From positions 19,413,821 to 19,477,820 of the forward strand of contig NC_092578.1 of NCBI RefSeq assembly GCF_037975245.1: a stretch of 64,000 nucleotides of DNA. Direction: 5' to 3'. Origin of the DNA: Apostichopus japonicus (taxonomy: Eukaryota; Echinodermata; Holothuroidea; Aspidochirotida; Stichopodidae). A program made the translations under genes and the position numbers. The notes under the pieces are model-generated. The model did not search any database. It was not told where the DNA came from and was given only the letters and a program-made list of their open reading frames with translations. Positions 13,866 to 27,100 of this stretch are shown piece after piece; positions within the stretch are counted from its first letter, which is position 1, and the number at the start of each line of letters is the position of its first letter.

Positions 13866-14018
13866 CAATGATAGCATGTGATATGTGACTCGTGTATTAA
13901 AATTCAATGTTAGCAAGTGATATGTGTCTCATGTATTAAAATCCAATGATATTAAGTGACATGTGACATGTATTAAAATTCAATGATATTGAGTGATATG
14001 TGACGTGTAATCAAAATG
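13866..14018. repeat. 39-bp minisatellite, about 4 copies
   Basis: Units begin CAATGATA and contain GTGATATGTGAC and GTATTAAAAT. Starts at 13866, 13905, 13944 and 13981 give periods of 39, 39 and 37. Confidence 0.85.
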
Positions 14019-16274
14019 TATAATTACAGTACTTATCATGTATCTAACTATAGGACCTCAATTTTAGGATAAAATAAAAGTGCTGTGAGTTTCCAGAAGT
14101 ACTCTCTAAGAGGTTCTGATGCTTCAAGTAATTTTCCAGACACCGAGGAGTCTAAAATTTAGGTGAAGCAAATTAAACGTCTTAGTTAGGAAAATTGTGT
14201 TGAAAATCGCTGTAAACTGTTTGTTTTTGGTTTAAGCATGTGTGACCATTATTTGACTGTCTAGCAGATTTGTGGACTAATGATGAGCCAATATAGCCTA
14301 GCCTAATATAGCAAGGCAAGGGCCTAAGTTTAGTTTGACCAGTAATTTGTTTCACATTATGCAATCAAATGATTTAAAGTATTTGACTTAGAACATGAAT
14401 TTCTAAGAGCATGACCTTTCACTAAACATGACGTTTACGTTATGCTCCTATACTTCTGGTTCACAATAAAGCAAGTACTAACTTTATGCTGGTGTTCTTT
14501 CAGTTTTTGTTGGCTCCTGTTGAAAGTTACTTAAATGTCTGCTTTGTGGATCAACAGATAACTTAGTAACCAACTGTGCCCCCCCCACTCCCCCCAATCA
14601 ACTTCCTGGCTAGACTTAATGACGGTACCCAGAGCACTCATCACTTGATTTGTGGCAAGACAAGCTAGATGGACATCAGTGACCCTTCACTACAAACTTT
14701 CCAGAGTTACAAAAGTACCTGGTCAAGAAATATTTGAATTCTAAAATGTGTTAGCAAGTGATAGAAATTCCTTTGAAGGCAAGGGGGAGGGGGTGGGTGG
14801 GATTGGATTTATCCTTTATGACTTTCTTCACTGTGAAATCTTTCCAGGGTATTAGCTTTTCAACTGGAGTTGCTTTGCATTGAGAAACACTGAGATTTAT
14901 GATAGGAATGAAGGTAAATCCAATAAAATAATCTGACAATTCTATTCCCCAATACCAGTTACAGAGACAGACAAAATAAATTTGTAGTGACTACGACAAA
15001 GATGCATTTAATTCCGTATATATATTTGCTACATATCACTATTGCTACCTTCTTCAAGACAAAATCATAACAATTAATAGAAAGAATGAGTACATCCCAA
15101 TTATGAAATGTCACCTCATTACAAAAAACAAACAAAAAAGTATACAAATGGCACATAATATGAATTATTGGGATAAAAATCATTTACTGGTTTCCTTTAA
15201 AAAAAAAATTAGTATTTTGAATTTCTCTAAAAATTTGTAAATAACGAACAAGGTTTTATTTTAAAGTCAGGCAATATTCGGTCACTAATTAATGGTCAAC
15301 CCATGTTTCAGTACTTTTTCAAAAGGAGGTAGTAACCCATTGACCACAACCAAACAGCTTGCAAGTTGTCTGAGGAGCCTGGGTGGTCACTTTTGTTGAA
15401 CTTTCTCTTTCTTTGTGATGGTAACAGAGACTACCAATCTGTACTGAAACATACGATGCAGGATTTTTTCAGGATTGAATGCATCAACACGGCCGTAATA
15501 CTTGGAATACTGTATGCAATTGAACAATAACAACATTCACACTCTGGGGTAATGCTGGGAATGTATGCAAACTGTACAATGACAACATTGACAGAAGGAA
15601 ATAAAGCCTCTAGAATGACTGGTTAACAAGGTATTTATCGTAGATATCGGCAGGAAAGCTGTAAAATCTAGGACGTCATTATTCTAAGTTAAGGCAAGCA
15701 TAGCAGCTAGACAGAGTGACCGTGTTTAAACGGTAATTAATATGCTGATTAATAAGTATTTAATATGCAGAAATTAAAAGTCAGAGACAGCTTTATTGAA
15801 ATGTTTGGACCATGGATGAGGTTGGAGTGGCAGTCGATTTGATTTCTGTTTTATACCATTTTTATTCCAGTGTGTGGCATCATCCTTGGCGGGGCCAAGA
15901 TAGATAGCCTGAAATTCAATTGCATGACATACTGCCCTGGATCAATTAGCATCACTATAAAGTCTGCAGTTAGTTTCAATTAGACAAGAATATTGTTCTC
16001 CTTATGAAAGAACATACTCTTCTCTTTTTATTAATTAATAAAAGGAGTACACAGCTGTGGGATATCAATTATAAATTATGCAATTTAAGCGTCTACTTTT
16101 GCTGCATGCATTCAAATTTTCTTTTAGTGTTAAAGCAAGATTAAAATCTTTACAAACCAGGGAAGGTGCAAAAAAAATACGGACGGTGAGAAGCAAAGGG
16201 GATGGCAAAATCGAACAAAAACTGTTCTTACGAATGATACTAAATGAATTTAGAGTGGTCTTCTAAAAAATATT

Positions 16275-16315
16275 TAGCCTCTGAAGAAGATCCTGCTAGG
16301 ATCGAAACGTCAGGC
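16275..16315 (+). ncRNA. Hammerhead-ribozyme-like motif (Penelope-associated, candidate)
   Basis: GCCT-CTGAAGA-A-GATCC-TGCTA-GGATC-GAAAC-GTC-AGGC: the CTGANGA and GAAA core strands flank a 5-bp stem II, stem I pairs GCCT with AGGC, and stem III is a minimal AC/GT. One unpaired A after the core departs from the consensus. Penelope-like elements are known to carry hammerheads. Activity is not shown. Confidence 0.45.
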
Positions 16316-16542
16316 CAACTTACTTTTACACAAAAAATATTTACTTTAGAACAGCTCCTAAAGGAAAGTTTGTCTATTACTCAATGAATTATTTATCTTA
16401 AACATTTGTTTCTTTTTCACAGGTACTGTCAAGTAGAGAATTTGAAACCACAAAAAATTACGATACACAATGTTTTGAAAAGAGAATAAGAATATTTTTA
16501 AAATAAACATAAAATTAAACATTAATCACTTTTCAATGTGTT

Positions 16543-16953
16543 AATAATTTGTAAGAAAATTAATTTGCCTTGACCTGTTGCTTCCCATAATCAATTGATA
16601 CTTCCTTTTATTTTTGTTGAAAACTTGAAATGAATTTTAGTTTCTTTATATTTCAAGCAATACCATTAAAATAGCCAAGAGTGATTAATACAACATTATT
16701 GGTTTCTATCTAATTTGGGGCCAATGAAATTTCTCAACATCATCTTGTCTGTCTAAAAGGCTCAAATAGTCTTCACATGATAAAACATTTCATTTGTCTT
16801 TAATTAGCTTGATTATTCCCAATTTTGAATGTTAACTGATATATATACTCAATTTGTTAAATAATTTGTAATAAAGTTAATTTGCCTTAACCTGTTGCTT
16901 CCCAAAATCAATTGACACTTCCTTTTAGTTTTTTTGGGAAAACTTTAAATGAA
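16543..16953. repeat. Pair of ~100-bp direct repeats
   Basis: A segment with TTAATTTGCCTTGACCTGTT and TGCTTCCCATAATCAATTGA at 16543-16640 recurs with few changes at about 16860-16953. The offset is about 318 bases. Confidence 0.75.
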
Positions 16954-18195
16954 TTTATGTGAACTAATATATATTTAAAGACATGTGTTGTACATAATTT
17001 TACGATACATAAGAATATCCTTACGGCCACAGCCATGTTAAAATGTTTTATGGGCACCAAAAGGTGACTGCACAGCCGCCATCTTGGCAATATCCAAAGG
17101 AGGACAGCACAAAATAAAAATCATCCATAAAGGGAACACTTTTGAGCGGGTTTAACTTTTTTGGAAAACATGGAAAAATAGCCCACTTGACTGTCGGATT
17201 TGATAAAGTTTTTTTTTTCTGAATAAATTAGAGTAAAAAATGATAGAAATCTTCTGACTTGCTGTTTTGTCAAGCAGGATACACAAAGGTGTGCAAACAT
17301 ATCTTTTCTATTTTTCACAGTAAAACCTGGAAAACCAGGCAAATTGAAACCAGAATTTATCCGGATAGGTAAGAAAATAAGTCAGGAATTGAAGTTTCTT
17401 TGTCTTTAGTATCCTCTGCCATTTTATTGTCCCTAAATGGAATATTGTGGTAAGGGTGTGTGGTTTGTAGTGTGAATTCAGCACTTTGAACTAGCCACAG
17501 TAATAATACTTTGTAAGAAAAGTCATTCAATAAAGCTAGAGTCAAGGCACAAAGACCAAAACAACAAGATACACTCTCAACCCCAACCAACCCCCAGACC
17601 CCTCCTCCCCCACCCCCCTTACATGACAACTGTCATTATTTAATCATGACAAAGAAGTATCAAAAGTCCCTTTGAAAGGGAAACTATACTACAATGAAGA
17701 ACTTTGGAAAAACTCAATAAGAGTGGTTTTGTTGTTTGCAGTGGCAAACCATGTTGCCATTTGTAAGTACTGATTTGTTGTGTCATAAAATAAAATGAGT
17801 GCGGCGTGATGCAATGAAGAGTGGTGCAATTAATGGACCTGGATAATCTCGGTGTTGGGATAAAGAGGTCTGGTTAATCCAGGTTTAACTGCATTGCTGT
17901 CTACAAGTGACATTAATGATTATCAACTTCACTTTTTAATGTCAGTATCAATCATAATTAATTGCACTTCTAACATTTGGAACAATTGCTAAGGGAAAGG
18001 ACTACCAACTAAATACACAGAGGTTGTTACACATAAAGAAGCAAAACAACTAAACGAATACAACCAGTTGTTAATTCGAACAAGAACCCCAAAACCACGA
18101 TTTTACTTTTAAAGTCCCCCGGATACTGAGATGAACTGGAAGAGAAGAAACAAGAGAGAAAGTGCTCCGTTAGGATAAGATATCATCCGTCTCTT

Positions 18196-21100
18196 TCAAA
18201 CACCCATGGAAACTTGAATGAACTGCAACAAAAAAACAACATTAAAACAAAATGAGGTATGAGTGATGACAATAAATGGATGTTGAAAGGAGGCTTTCAT
18301 CTGCTACCATTATTTTGATCGTAAGAATAAATCCTTCTTATTCATGATCAAGGAGATACAAACCCAGCTATCATCACTGGATTATTTGATCCTGTGATCA
18401 AGGAGATACAAACCCAGCTATCATCACTGGATTATTTGATCCTGTGATCAAGGAGATACAAACCCAGCTATCATCACTGGATTATTTGATCCTGTGATCA
18501 AGGAGATACAAACCCAGCTATAATAACTGTATTATTTGATCCTGTGATCCTGGAGATACAAACCTAACTATCATCACTGGGTTATTTGATCCTGTGATCA
18601 AGGAGATACAAACCTAACTATCATCACTGGATTACTTGATCCTGTGATCCTGTGATCAAGGAGATATAAACCCCAGCTATCATCACTGGATTATTTGATC
18701 CTGTGATCCATGCAACGCCCACAAGAAGTGTGAAATGCCATAAACCATTCTTAACATCAACCTAGGCTGATGTATGCAGCAGATTTATTGACCATCTATT
18801 CAGTTTTGTCTCTTTTTGTTCTTTAAGAAGTCTTCTCCTGCATTTGAAGACAATCCTTAAAACTTAACCGAGAGAAAGTATTGAGAGATTGAGGTTTCAC
18901 AAAAGTCAGAACGGTTGATCTATTTGTTTGGGTTTGAAAGTCAGACCAGGTGAGGTCAAAACTACTGAGCATCCCTTAAGAGAGGAATACATCCATGCCC
19001 GCAAAAAACTCCTTCTCCCCTCTCCCCCTCCCTCCAACCTACCTGTGTCAGGTAATGAATGGTCATGAAATTCAATGAATATTTATATGGAATGTGATTA
19101 CATTAGTACACAAACATATGAATGTTTGAGCATGCTATTTGCTACATGAAATTAAGATATTTGAGATTGTACATGCTGACAAGATTTCACTGAGCAATGC
19201 CCGTTATGAAATGGACTACAAGATGATATTATTATTATGCTGTGTTTATAATTGGTCAGATTCTTCTGGTAAATTTCCCACAGTCAACACAAACAAACAA
19301 TCCTGGTAATTTTTAAGTTCCTAATTCCTCTGGATGACTAAACGTAAGGGACGATCACGTGTGACGTATTTTGTGCTTCATCATCTTTTGTCTGGAAGCA
19401 GTTTCTCTGTATCTCTTAATATTTCTGATTAATGAAGATATGTCCAAGGACCATTGTGAATGATGATGATCATCATAATAATAATAATCATAAGCAGTTA
19501 TTTTTACGACGCTTAGGCGGTCACAAATGTGGGAGAAACCCGCAAGGGCTTATGGATTACAACTTACACATCAGATGGCTTCCAATTCAACAGTTTAACT
19601 CATATTTGGAATCTTTTCAATTTTAGAAAGTCATATCTGATGGGAAACCATATATTGCTCTTGGATGAAAAACCCACCTTACTATAACCCGGCCGGGAAT
19701 TGAACCCCCGAACCTCCCGATTGCCAAGCCTCATTGCTTGAAATGCCACGGCCTTTATCCACTCGGCCACAGCACCTAACACTGTTATCTATCTTTCTGT
19801 GTTTTGGTCCATCTTTAAATTGTCATACTATCATTATAATACTTAGATCTATGAAAGTTGTCTACACTGCTAACCTCTCTTAGAATTTAAGAAGATAGTA
19901 TACAAATAATGAATGGTTATGAGTGCAATAGTGCAAATATTTCATGAGTTGAAAGATGGAATGTTCCATTCAACTCGGCTGCGCCTCGTTGAATGGAACA
20001 AATTACATCTTTCAACGAATGAAATATTTGCACTATTGCACGAATGGAAACCATTCATTATTTGTTTTATACAACACCTTCAAATTTGGATATAACTGGA
20101 TTTAAAATGCACTCATGCAACAGATTGTTTTGAACAGACAGGTTTCTCTGCTCTCTTACCATTGAAAAAAGTGCTATCAAAAAAGTATAACACATGGTTC
20201 TATTTCATAGAGTGCAATAGAGCGGATTTTGCATGCAATCGATGAGCAATTGACCAATCAAATGGCCGGAATATAATTAGGTGTTGTATAATGATAAATA
20301 CTCACATCATCATACTGAAAGAGTGCTGAGCCATTCTGCTGAGCATCCCTTCGTCTGAACTGATCTGTGAATCATAATAATAACAATAACCATGATGAAA
20401 ACAGCAACAATAAATAATAATAACCACCACAACCACATTAACAATGATTATTTGAACCAAAATAATGAAATATTGTTAGTTGTATCAGTGATATTTTAAA
20501 CACCCATTATAAAGTTACTTTAGGGGGATTTGCCTTACATCTCTGATAACAAACTGTGATTATCATACAACTGACCTATATTGGGTTAAAGCCTAAAGGT
20601 TATATCTCTTATTGTAAGTCTATCTGTGACACGTTTCCAAAACCATTTGAAAGAAGTTGATTCCCTACAACTCTACGGAACAAAAACACTGTCAGCTAAC
20701 CTTATCAGAATAAAAGAATTTGGACTTCAAAGAATTTTGAACACTTGTAAAAGATAACATTGATTGTCCTTTAAACTTCCTTTTGAAGTTTAATACAGTA
20801 ATTACTCTTCTCTATTTGTCTTGTACCTCTCCTTCCCAAATCTTAACCCATAACCTTTCACGGCAGAATTGTAAAATCTCTGACAAACCTGTCAGTGCCC
20901 TGAGTCGGACACAGAGGGCCACAAAGGCGTCGAAGGTGACCTTTCCATTAACTGAGTATCTACGAATCAGACAACCATATGCTTGTGGAGATAGGTTATA
21001 ACCTGATGAAGAAAAGGACACAACAACTGACTCCACACAATCTACACAGTTAATGGTTGCATTGAAAGGACACAACGACCGACTCCACACAATCTACACA

Positions 21101-24100
21101 GTTAATGGTTGCATTGAAAGGACACAACGACTGACTCCACATAGTAAATGGTTGCATTGAAAGGACACAACAACTGACTCCACACAATCTACACAGTTAA
21201 TGGTTGCATTGAAAGTTAAGCTAAAGGTATGTTATAATAATAATATAAACTTCTTATAAAGGGCTTTCCATGAAATCTCGGTGATGCCAATATCTGATCT
21301 TCACTATGTTGGTGAACTTTGCACATTTTTGGGAAGTTCCTGCGGTGTTCATCCGTAGCTTATTTGAAAAGAATTTGTCCTTTAACCATTTCACAAATAT
21401 TACTATGTAAGATAGTCCATTAGATAAAACAGGTGCAGGCCTAAGCTTATTTTGGCTGGTGAGAGAGTAATATATCCAAAGCATCATGGTGAAGTTTGCA
21501 TTCAATTTCTATGTATTGTTTTGGTATGACAACATCTGAAGTTGGCACGCTTTGCATCAAAAGTGAACTTGAAGCAAACAGGTGTAATGTCATAGATACA
21601 CACTGACCATTTTTTTCCCCCTGTTTTTCTTTAAAAAAATCTTGGAAATTGTGATGCATTAACGTAAACATATGTACAGCATGATATCTTTTTTTGGGGG
21701 CTTGCCCGATCAAATGAATGCAAATCTAGTCTACGAACCAAAGCTGGTTAAGGCTTGCTGAAGTTCACTTGGTTCGACTGTTCCAGACCTATCACGATCA
21801 AAATTCATAAAGGTTTGCTTCCACTGGTTCAGTGCTGTCCAGAGTTCTTTAAATTCGTTGAACCCCATCTGACCTGAATAATCTCTCTAAATATGTCAAC
21901 AACGTTAAAGGAAACATGAGGCATGGATTGAAATTGAGTGAATGGGCTTGGAGTAAAGCCAGCATATCAAAGGATAACTTAGCTATCCCCTTACACTTAA
22001 ATTCAGATATGCCTGCTGTAAATCGACAGAGCCATTGGCAAAGAAAAAATAACCTTGCAAAGACAAAAAAGAAATTATCTACCCTTCCCCTCCCTATCCT
22101 CCCTCCCTCCATCCAAAGCAGGTTGATATACATGGAGAGATGTGATTGAGGTTTTGATACTGATCTGTTACAACAGGATGAGGGGAACAGAGGGTTTTGT
22201 GGATCAATCACATAAGAAAAGGCAAAAAAAATACCCCCCAAAAAACTGATCATACTGCAAATCCCTTCAACTAGGTTGAATGAAACATACACTATGTCAG
22301 CTCGATGGTTACTGTACTAACCGAGCGACATGTTTTGTTCGAACATTCAAAGCAATGAGGGAACAGTAATAATGTTGTAATGCATCAAACTCATCACCAG
22401 AATGCAAAAATGCATTGTGGTTTCGATGATGTAACATGAGCAGGTTTCTTCATAAATCTGACGTAATGTATAGTGAGGGTGTACAATGGTTTCACGATTT
22501 GACCTCTGATGACCCCAAATGACATTTGACCTCCAACAAAAAACAATAGGCTTCTTTAACTCAATGTGGTACTTCTACACAGAAAATATGAGGTCGGCCC
22601 AAGCTTCCAGTATTGAGATATCGTGATTACAAGGTATTCACAATTTGACCCCTGGTGACCACAAATGACCTTTGCCCTCCACCAAAAAACAAATGGCTTC
22701 TTTTACAGAATGTGGTACTTCCACACACGAAATATAAAGTTGGTCTGCCCTATCCTTCTTGAGATATCGAGTTTACAAGCTGGGCGTCACAAACGCACGC
22801 ACACATACATGCACACATACGCCATCATGAATGCAAAGGTTACAATTATCATCGACACCAAAAATAGGGAAACCAGACAAAACAATGGATCAAACGGCTA
22901 AAAGAAAACGAAACCTTTGACTTGCCTCGGTGAAGAGACATCACGACGTGACTGTTTTTGTACGATTGTAACAAGTTCCTTAACTTTGAAGGAGGGAGGG
23001 GTCACACTTTGAAACTTCCTCCACTTTATGACCTTTACAGCGTGGTACTGCAAGCACTGAAGTTGACAGTTGATTCCATTGAATGTTAAATATCAAATAC
23101 TAAAAAATTACATTTCTTCTTTAGAAATACAAATATGGACGAGTGTATCAAGGCTGCACTTATCATATGTTTCGTGGCCAACTTTCTTTGAAATTTTCCT
23201 CTTTACTCTCAATAATAAATTACAAAATTTGAGTTTCATAATTTATCACTTTTCTTTTTCTGTGAGATGAAACTCTCCAACCCCATAGTGGAAGCGAAAC
23301 AACTGAGGGAAGACTGGAAAGTGAGGAAATAGTTGTACATCAACAAAGTAGAATTTGTTTTTCTTTTTCGAAATCAGCTTTTTAATCTTTAAGTAAAGGA
23401 TACATCCAGCATGTTGATCATCACAACACAGGTATCTCGACTAAAAGCTGCACAAAGACAAGAAAAGGAAAAAGAAAGAAAGAAACTGTAAGAAAAGTAA
23501 TTTAACAAATATCAATGGTCTCTTCTCTTTTTTTAAAAAAGTTCCCTTCTTTTCAGGATTTGACTGTCAATTACAAACAGATGATATTTTCAATGAGCAG
23601 AACAGGTTTATTCCAAGCTAAGCATCAACAAACTGTCCCAATCTGATCACCTCAGGAATTGTTGAAAGTCCATATGAGTATTCCATTATAGACAGAACTA
23701 CTTACGAACTTCCCAAATGTTTGTACCTCGGACACCCTTTTGATACAAGAATAACATTTATTCAAAGAGCAAATCAAAATATTACAATGTTCGCTCTTCA
23801 TCGTTCCAAATAATGTTATGGTATTTCAGAATGGTATGGTATAAAAAAAATCAAAACGCTGATTTAATACAGAAAGAACAAAAGGTAAAGACTTTTTTGG
23901 TTTAAATCTTACGTTGATAGGTTCCAGCAATGCCAGATGAAGTTAAACATCTTTGAAGCTCGTCTGCGTCAATTTGTCCATCCTGATGAGAAACATTTGA
24001 TATTTGTCAATGAATTAGGTGTCATAACAAAATTGTCTTAGTCTGCCCAAACTACTTGATCAATTAAAGCAGTGGTTCCCAACCTGGGGTTCAAGTATCC

Positions 24101-27100
24101 ACGCTTGCAAGGTGTGGGGGAGGGGGAGGGGGAGGAGGAGGAGTGGAAAGGAAGGTATTAGATCAATTTGTTGGGGATCATACATAGTTCACTGCTGCTG
24201 CTGACAGAACATTTATTGTGGAAACTGAAGGTAGATTCATTGCTTAAGGCCTGTGTGAAGCATTTTCCAATTGTGACTGGTTTTCGAAGATAGGACATAA
24301 GAGGTTATAGGAGAGGGACGAGAGGACACTTTGGCTAGTGGTTGCAATACGGTCGGAAACCATTTCTTGCAAGCATTTAATGACAACCTTAAAGCTTGTC
24401 ATACTCTCCATTTTGCTTACTGAACATGTGATCCAGACCTATGTTCTCTTCATAGAATCAACAGATAACAAATCCTGTCCCCAATTTGTATAAGCTGTAG
24501 TTACATTTGTATAAATGCTCTGGGTTAGGTCTAGGCTTCATATTTCATTTTGCAAAGCAGTAGAGTTTAAAAATTTAATATTAAATCTTGAATCAAGATG
24601 CTAAGTTACTAACCAATAATTTTGTCCTTAAAATTGGCCGAGTTAGTGGGAGACAATATTGGCCTAAACAGGGCCGTTACCCTGAAGCAAACCTAGACTA
24701 CAAAATTACAATGCAGTATTGATAGAAACCAGTTACGATATGAACTTGCCTATATTACATACATATCAAATTTTCAGTATGAGTAACAAGTAAAGAAACA
24801 AATTTCCTAAATGTTAATATTATGACTTCACATTGTTTAAATAAAATTCACAATGTAAATGCTTACCTGACCAGCTACTGCTTGAAAGTAACCAACTAAG
24901 GGATCCTGCTACAGAAAAAAAAAACAAAAAAAAAACTTGTAAGTGAAAAGACATTGCAACTACTTGTATTTTTCTACTAATTTTATTAAATGCACTCACA
25001 CAAAGCAAATAGAATTTAACGATGATTTATTCAACCAACTATTATGGCAGTATGTACCTATGGAGGAATGGCACCTGATCCCACACAAACCATGCTCAAT
25101 AATTTTGCTCTTTCTTTTTGCATTGAGAGTGTTTGAATAAACTTTGCATTCATACTGCAATAATTTCTTAGTTGCAAACCTACCTAATGAAAAAAACCAA
25201 TATTGCATAAATTATATTAATTTACTATATATACTGTAATGGGAATGGAGTTGGAACAAACTGGGGTGAACTGACTAGTCCCATCAATGAATAAATGAGG
25301 AAATTCCATTTTAAGAACAAAATTACACATGAAAGGGGGAATGTTGGCTTAAAACAGGAGATGAAAAAGATTTTGAGCTTGGAAACTGTACACCTATTGG
25401 ACAAGGGGTCTGGTCTTCTGCCATTCTGGTATATCCCAAGTTTCCAACACTACCATAGTATATTGGATAACCAGGCTGCGAATTTTTTTATCCCAAACAG
25501 GTTTGCAATTGCGTGGTTTTCCGCCAATCAGATTGCTCGTGACGTCAATATCAATAATGGGCATCGCTTCGAGTTACACACTGACACTTAATTAAGTCTA
25601 GTAACGGGGTTTCCATCAAACGCCCTAACTGTACTTTTAATGCTTGAATCACATGTTGACCTTACTTATGATACATACACTACATTCTATTGGGTTCGTG
25701 TTTACATTATTCAAGATTTGTGAGCCGTTCTTAACTTCTACTACAATCGGAATTCGTTTCGTGGAATGGGTAGGCCTACACTAAAATCAATCGAGTCTTG
25801 AATGAATATACGCAAACAGTTTAGTGTACAGTATGATATTTTCTGTCACTGCACTGTGTACACAGTTATAATACATATAGGCCACCAGCGCATGTGTGAT
25901 GTACCATGTACGAACATTTCACTGTGCGATGTTATAGATTAATGCCTGCACAGAAAACTTCGATCAAAGTGGATGATCATACCATACTAGTGTGCTCAAT
26001 ATGTCTAAACCAATTCCAAACACATCTACACATATTAAAGAAAAACTTCAGGTAATTTTGAACGCGCATATCTTGGTTGCAATGAATGGATGCAGACACT
26101 TTGGTTACCTGGAATTGAAGGTTTCTATCGTGATGACGTAACTTTTCCGACCAATCACGAGCGCCTATTTACACGCAATTGCAAACCTGTTTGGGAAAAA
26201 AAATTCGCTACCAGGCTATAGACTTAACAGGCTGCAACATGTATTGACTACAACTGCACGTCTTGTAACGAAAACTTATAAACATGAGCACATTACCCCT
26301 GCCATGATTTAGCTCGACTGGCTCCCGATTTATGCGTAAACCACAAACTACTTCTGATTGTGTTCAAATGTCTGCATAACAAGGGCCTAAAGTATCTCTC
26401 TTATTTGTTTCAATATCTGCTGATATCCACACGATCACTCCGTTCTAATTATAATTCATCACAGAAGTTTACTTATATGGCTCAAAATGTTCTCATATAA
26501 TGCTCCTTACTTGTGGAACTCACTTCCAGAACATGTGAAAATGTGCAAGACTGTGAATGGTTTCAAATCAGTTCTCAAGACATATCTTTTTACTAAAACG
26601 TACTGTATATGTTGTAACTATTGTTAAGCGCCACAAGAATTATTTCATAGTTTGTTTGGCGCATATAAATATGATATTTCGATATTATTATTATTACCTA
26701 AGATACTCAAATTTAATACCCTGGTTGAAAAGCACAGAATTTTTCTACAAGCATTTTCTGTAGACCTAGAAAATATGTTTTTTTTACATGGATTTCCGTC
26801 TGGCAGACAATTCATATCCTTTATTGATATACATTAGAGTATTGCCCTACTGTACAATAAATTTACTGCAGTATACATGTGTACATTAAATGATGTGCAG
26901 CTCTGTATGTTTAGTAACTTCATTACCTCGGTGATAATACATGCTTTCATGATCAGTTTGACAGTTGGTCTGCTGCTGTATCTTTGTTATAGCTTACAGC
27001 ATTAATTTTATTGCACATTATACCAAATATAATGCTAGTGTGCCTGGATGCCATTGTGTCAGTTGGGTGCAATATGTCTTTGCACTGAGTGCTCTAGTAT

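Larger units (their letters stand above)
13275..18195. other. Intergenic stretch between COQ10 and the sorcin-like gene
   Basis: I find no exon with family similarity here. It holds the COQ10 3' UTR, a 39-bp minisatellite (13866-14018), a hammerhead-like Penelope-associated motif (16275-16315), a pair of roughly 100-bp direct repeats near 16543 and 16860, and otherwise AT-rich unique sequence. Its short open frames show no recognisable domains. Confidence 0.6.

Noticed and set aside
19690-19776. Apparent tRNA-Leu/Ser gene on the minus strand
   Set aside because: A and B boxes are present, but the acceptor stem cannot pair and a SINE body with tail follows.
24110-24145. G-rich run (GGGGGAGGGGGAGGGGG) as a regulatory quadruplex
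   Set aside because: It lies deep in a sorcin-like intron with no nearby regulatory signal; a simple purine tract explains it.
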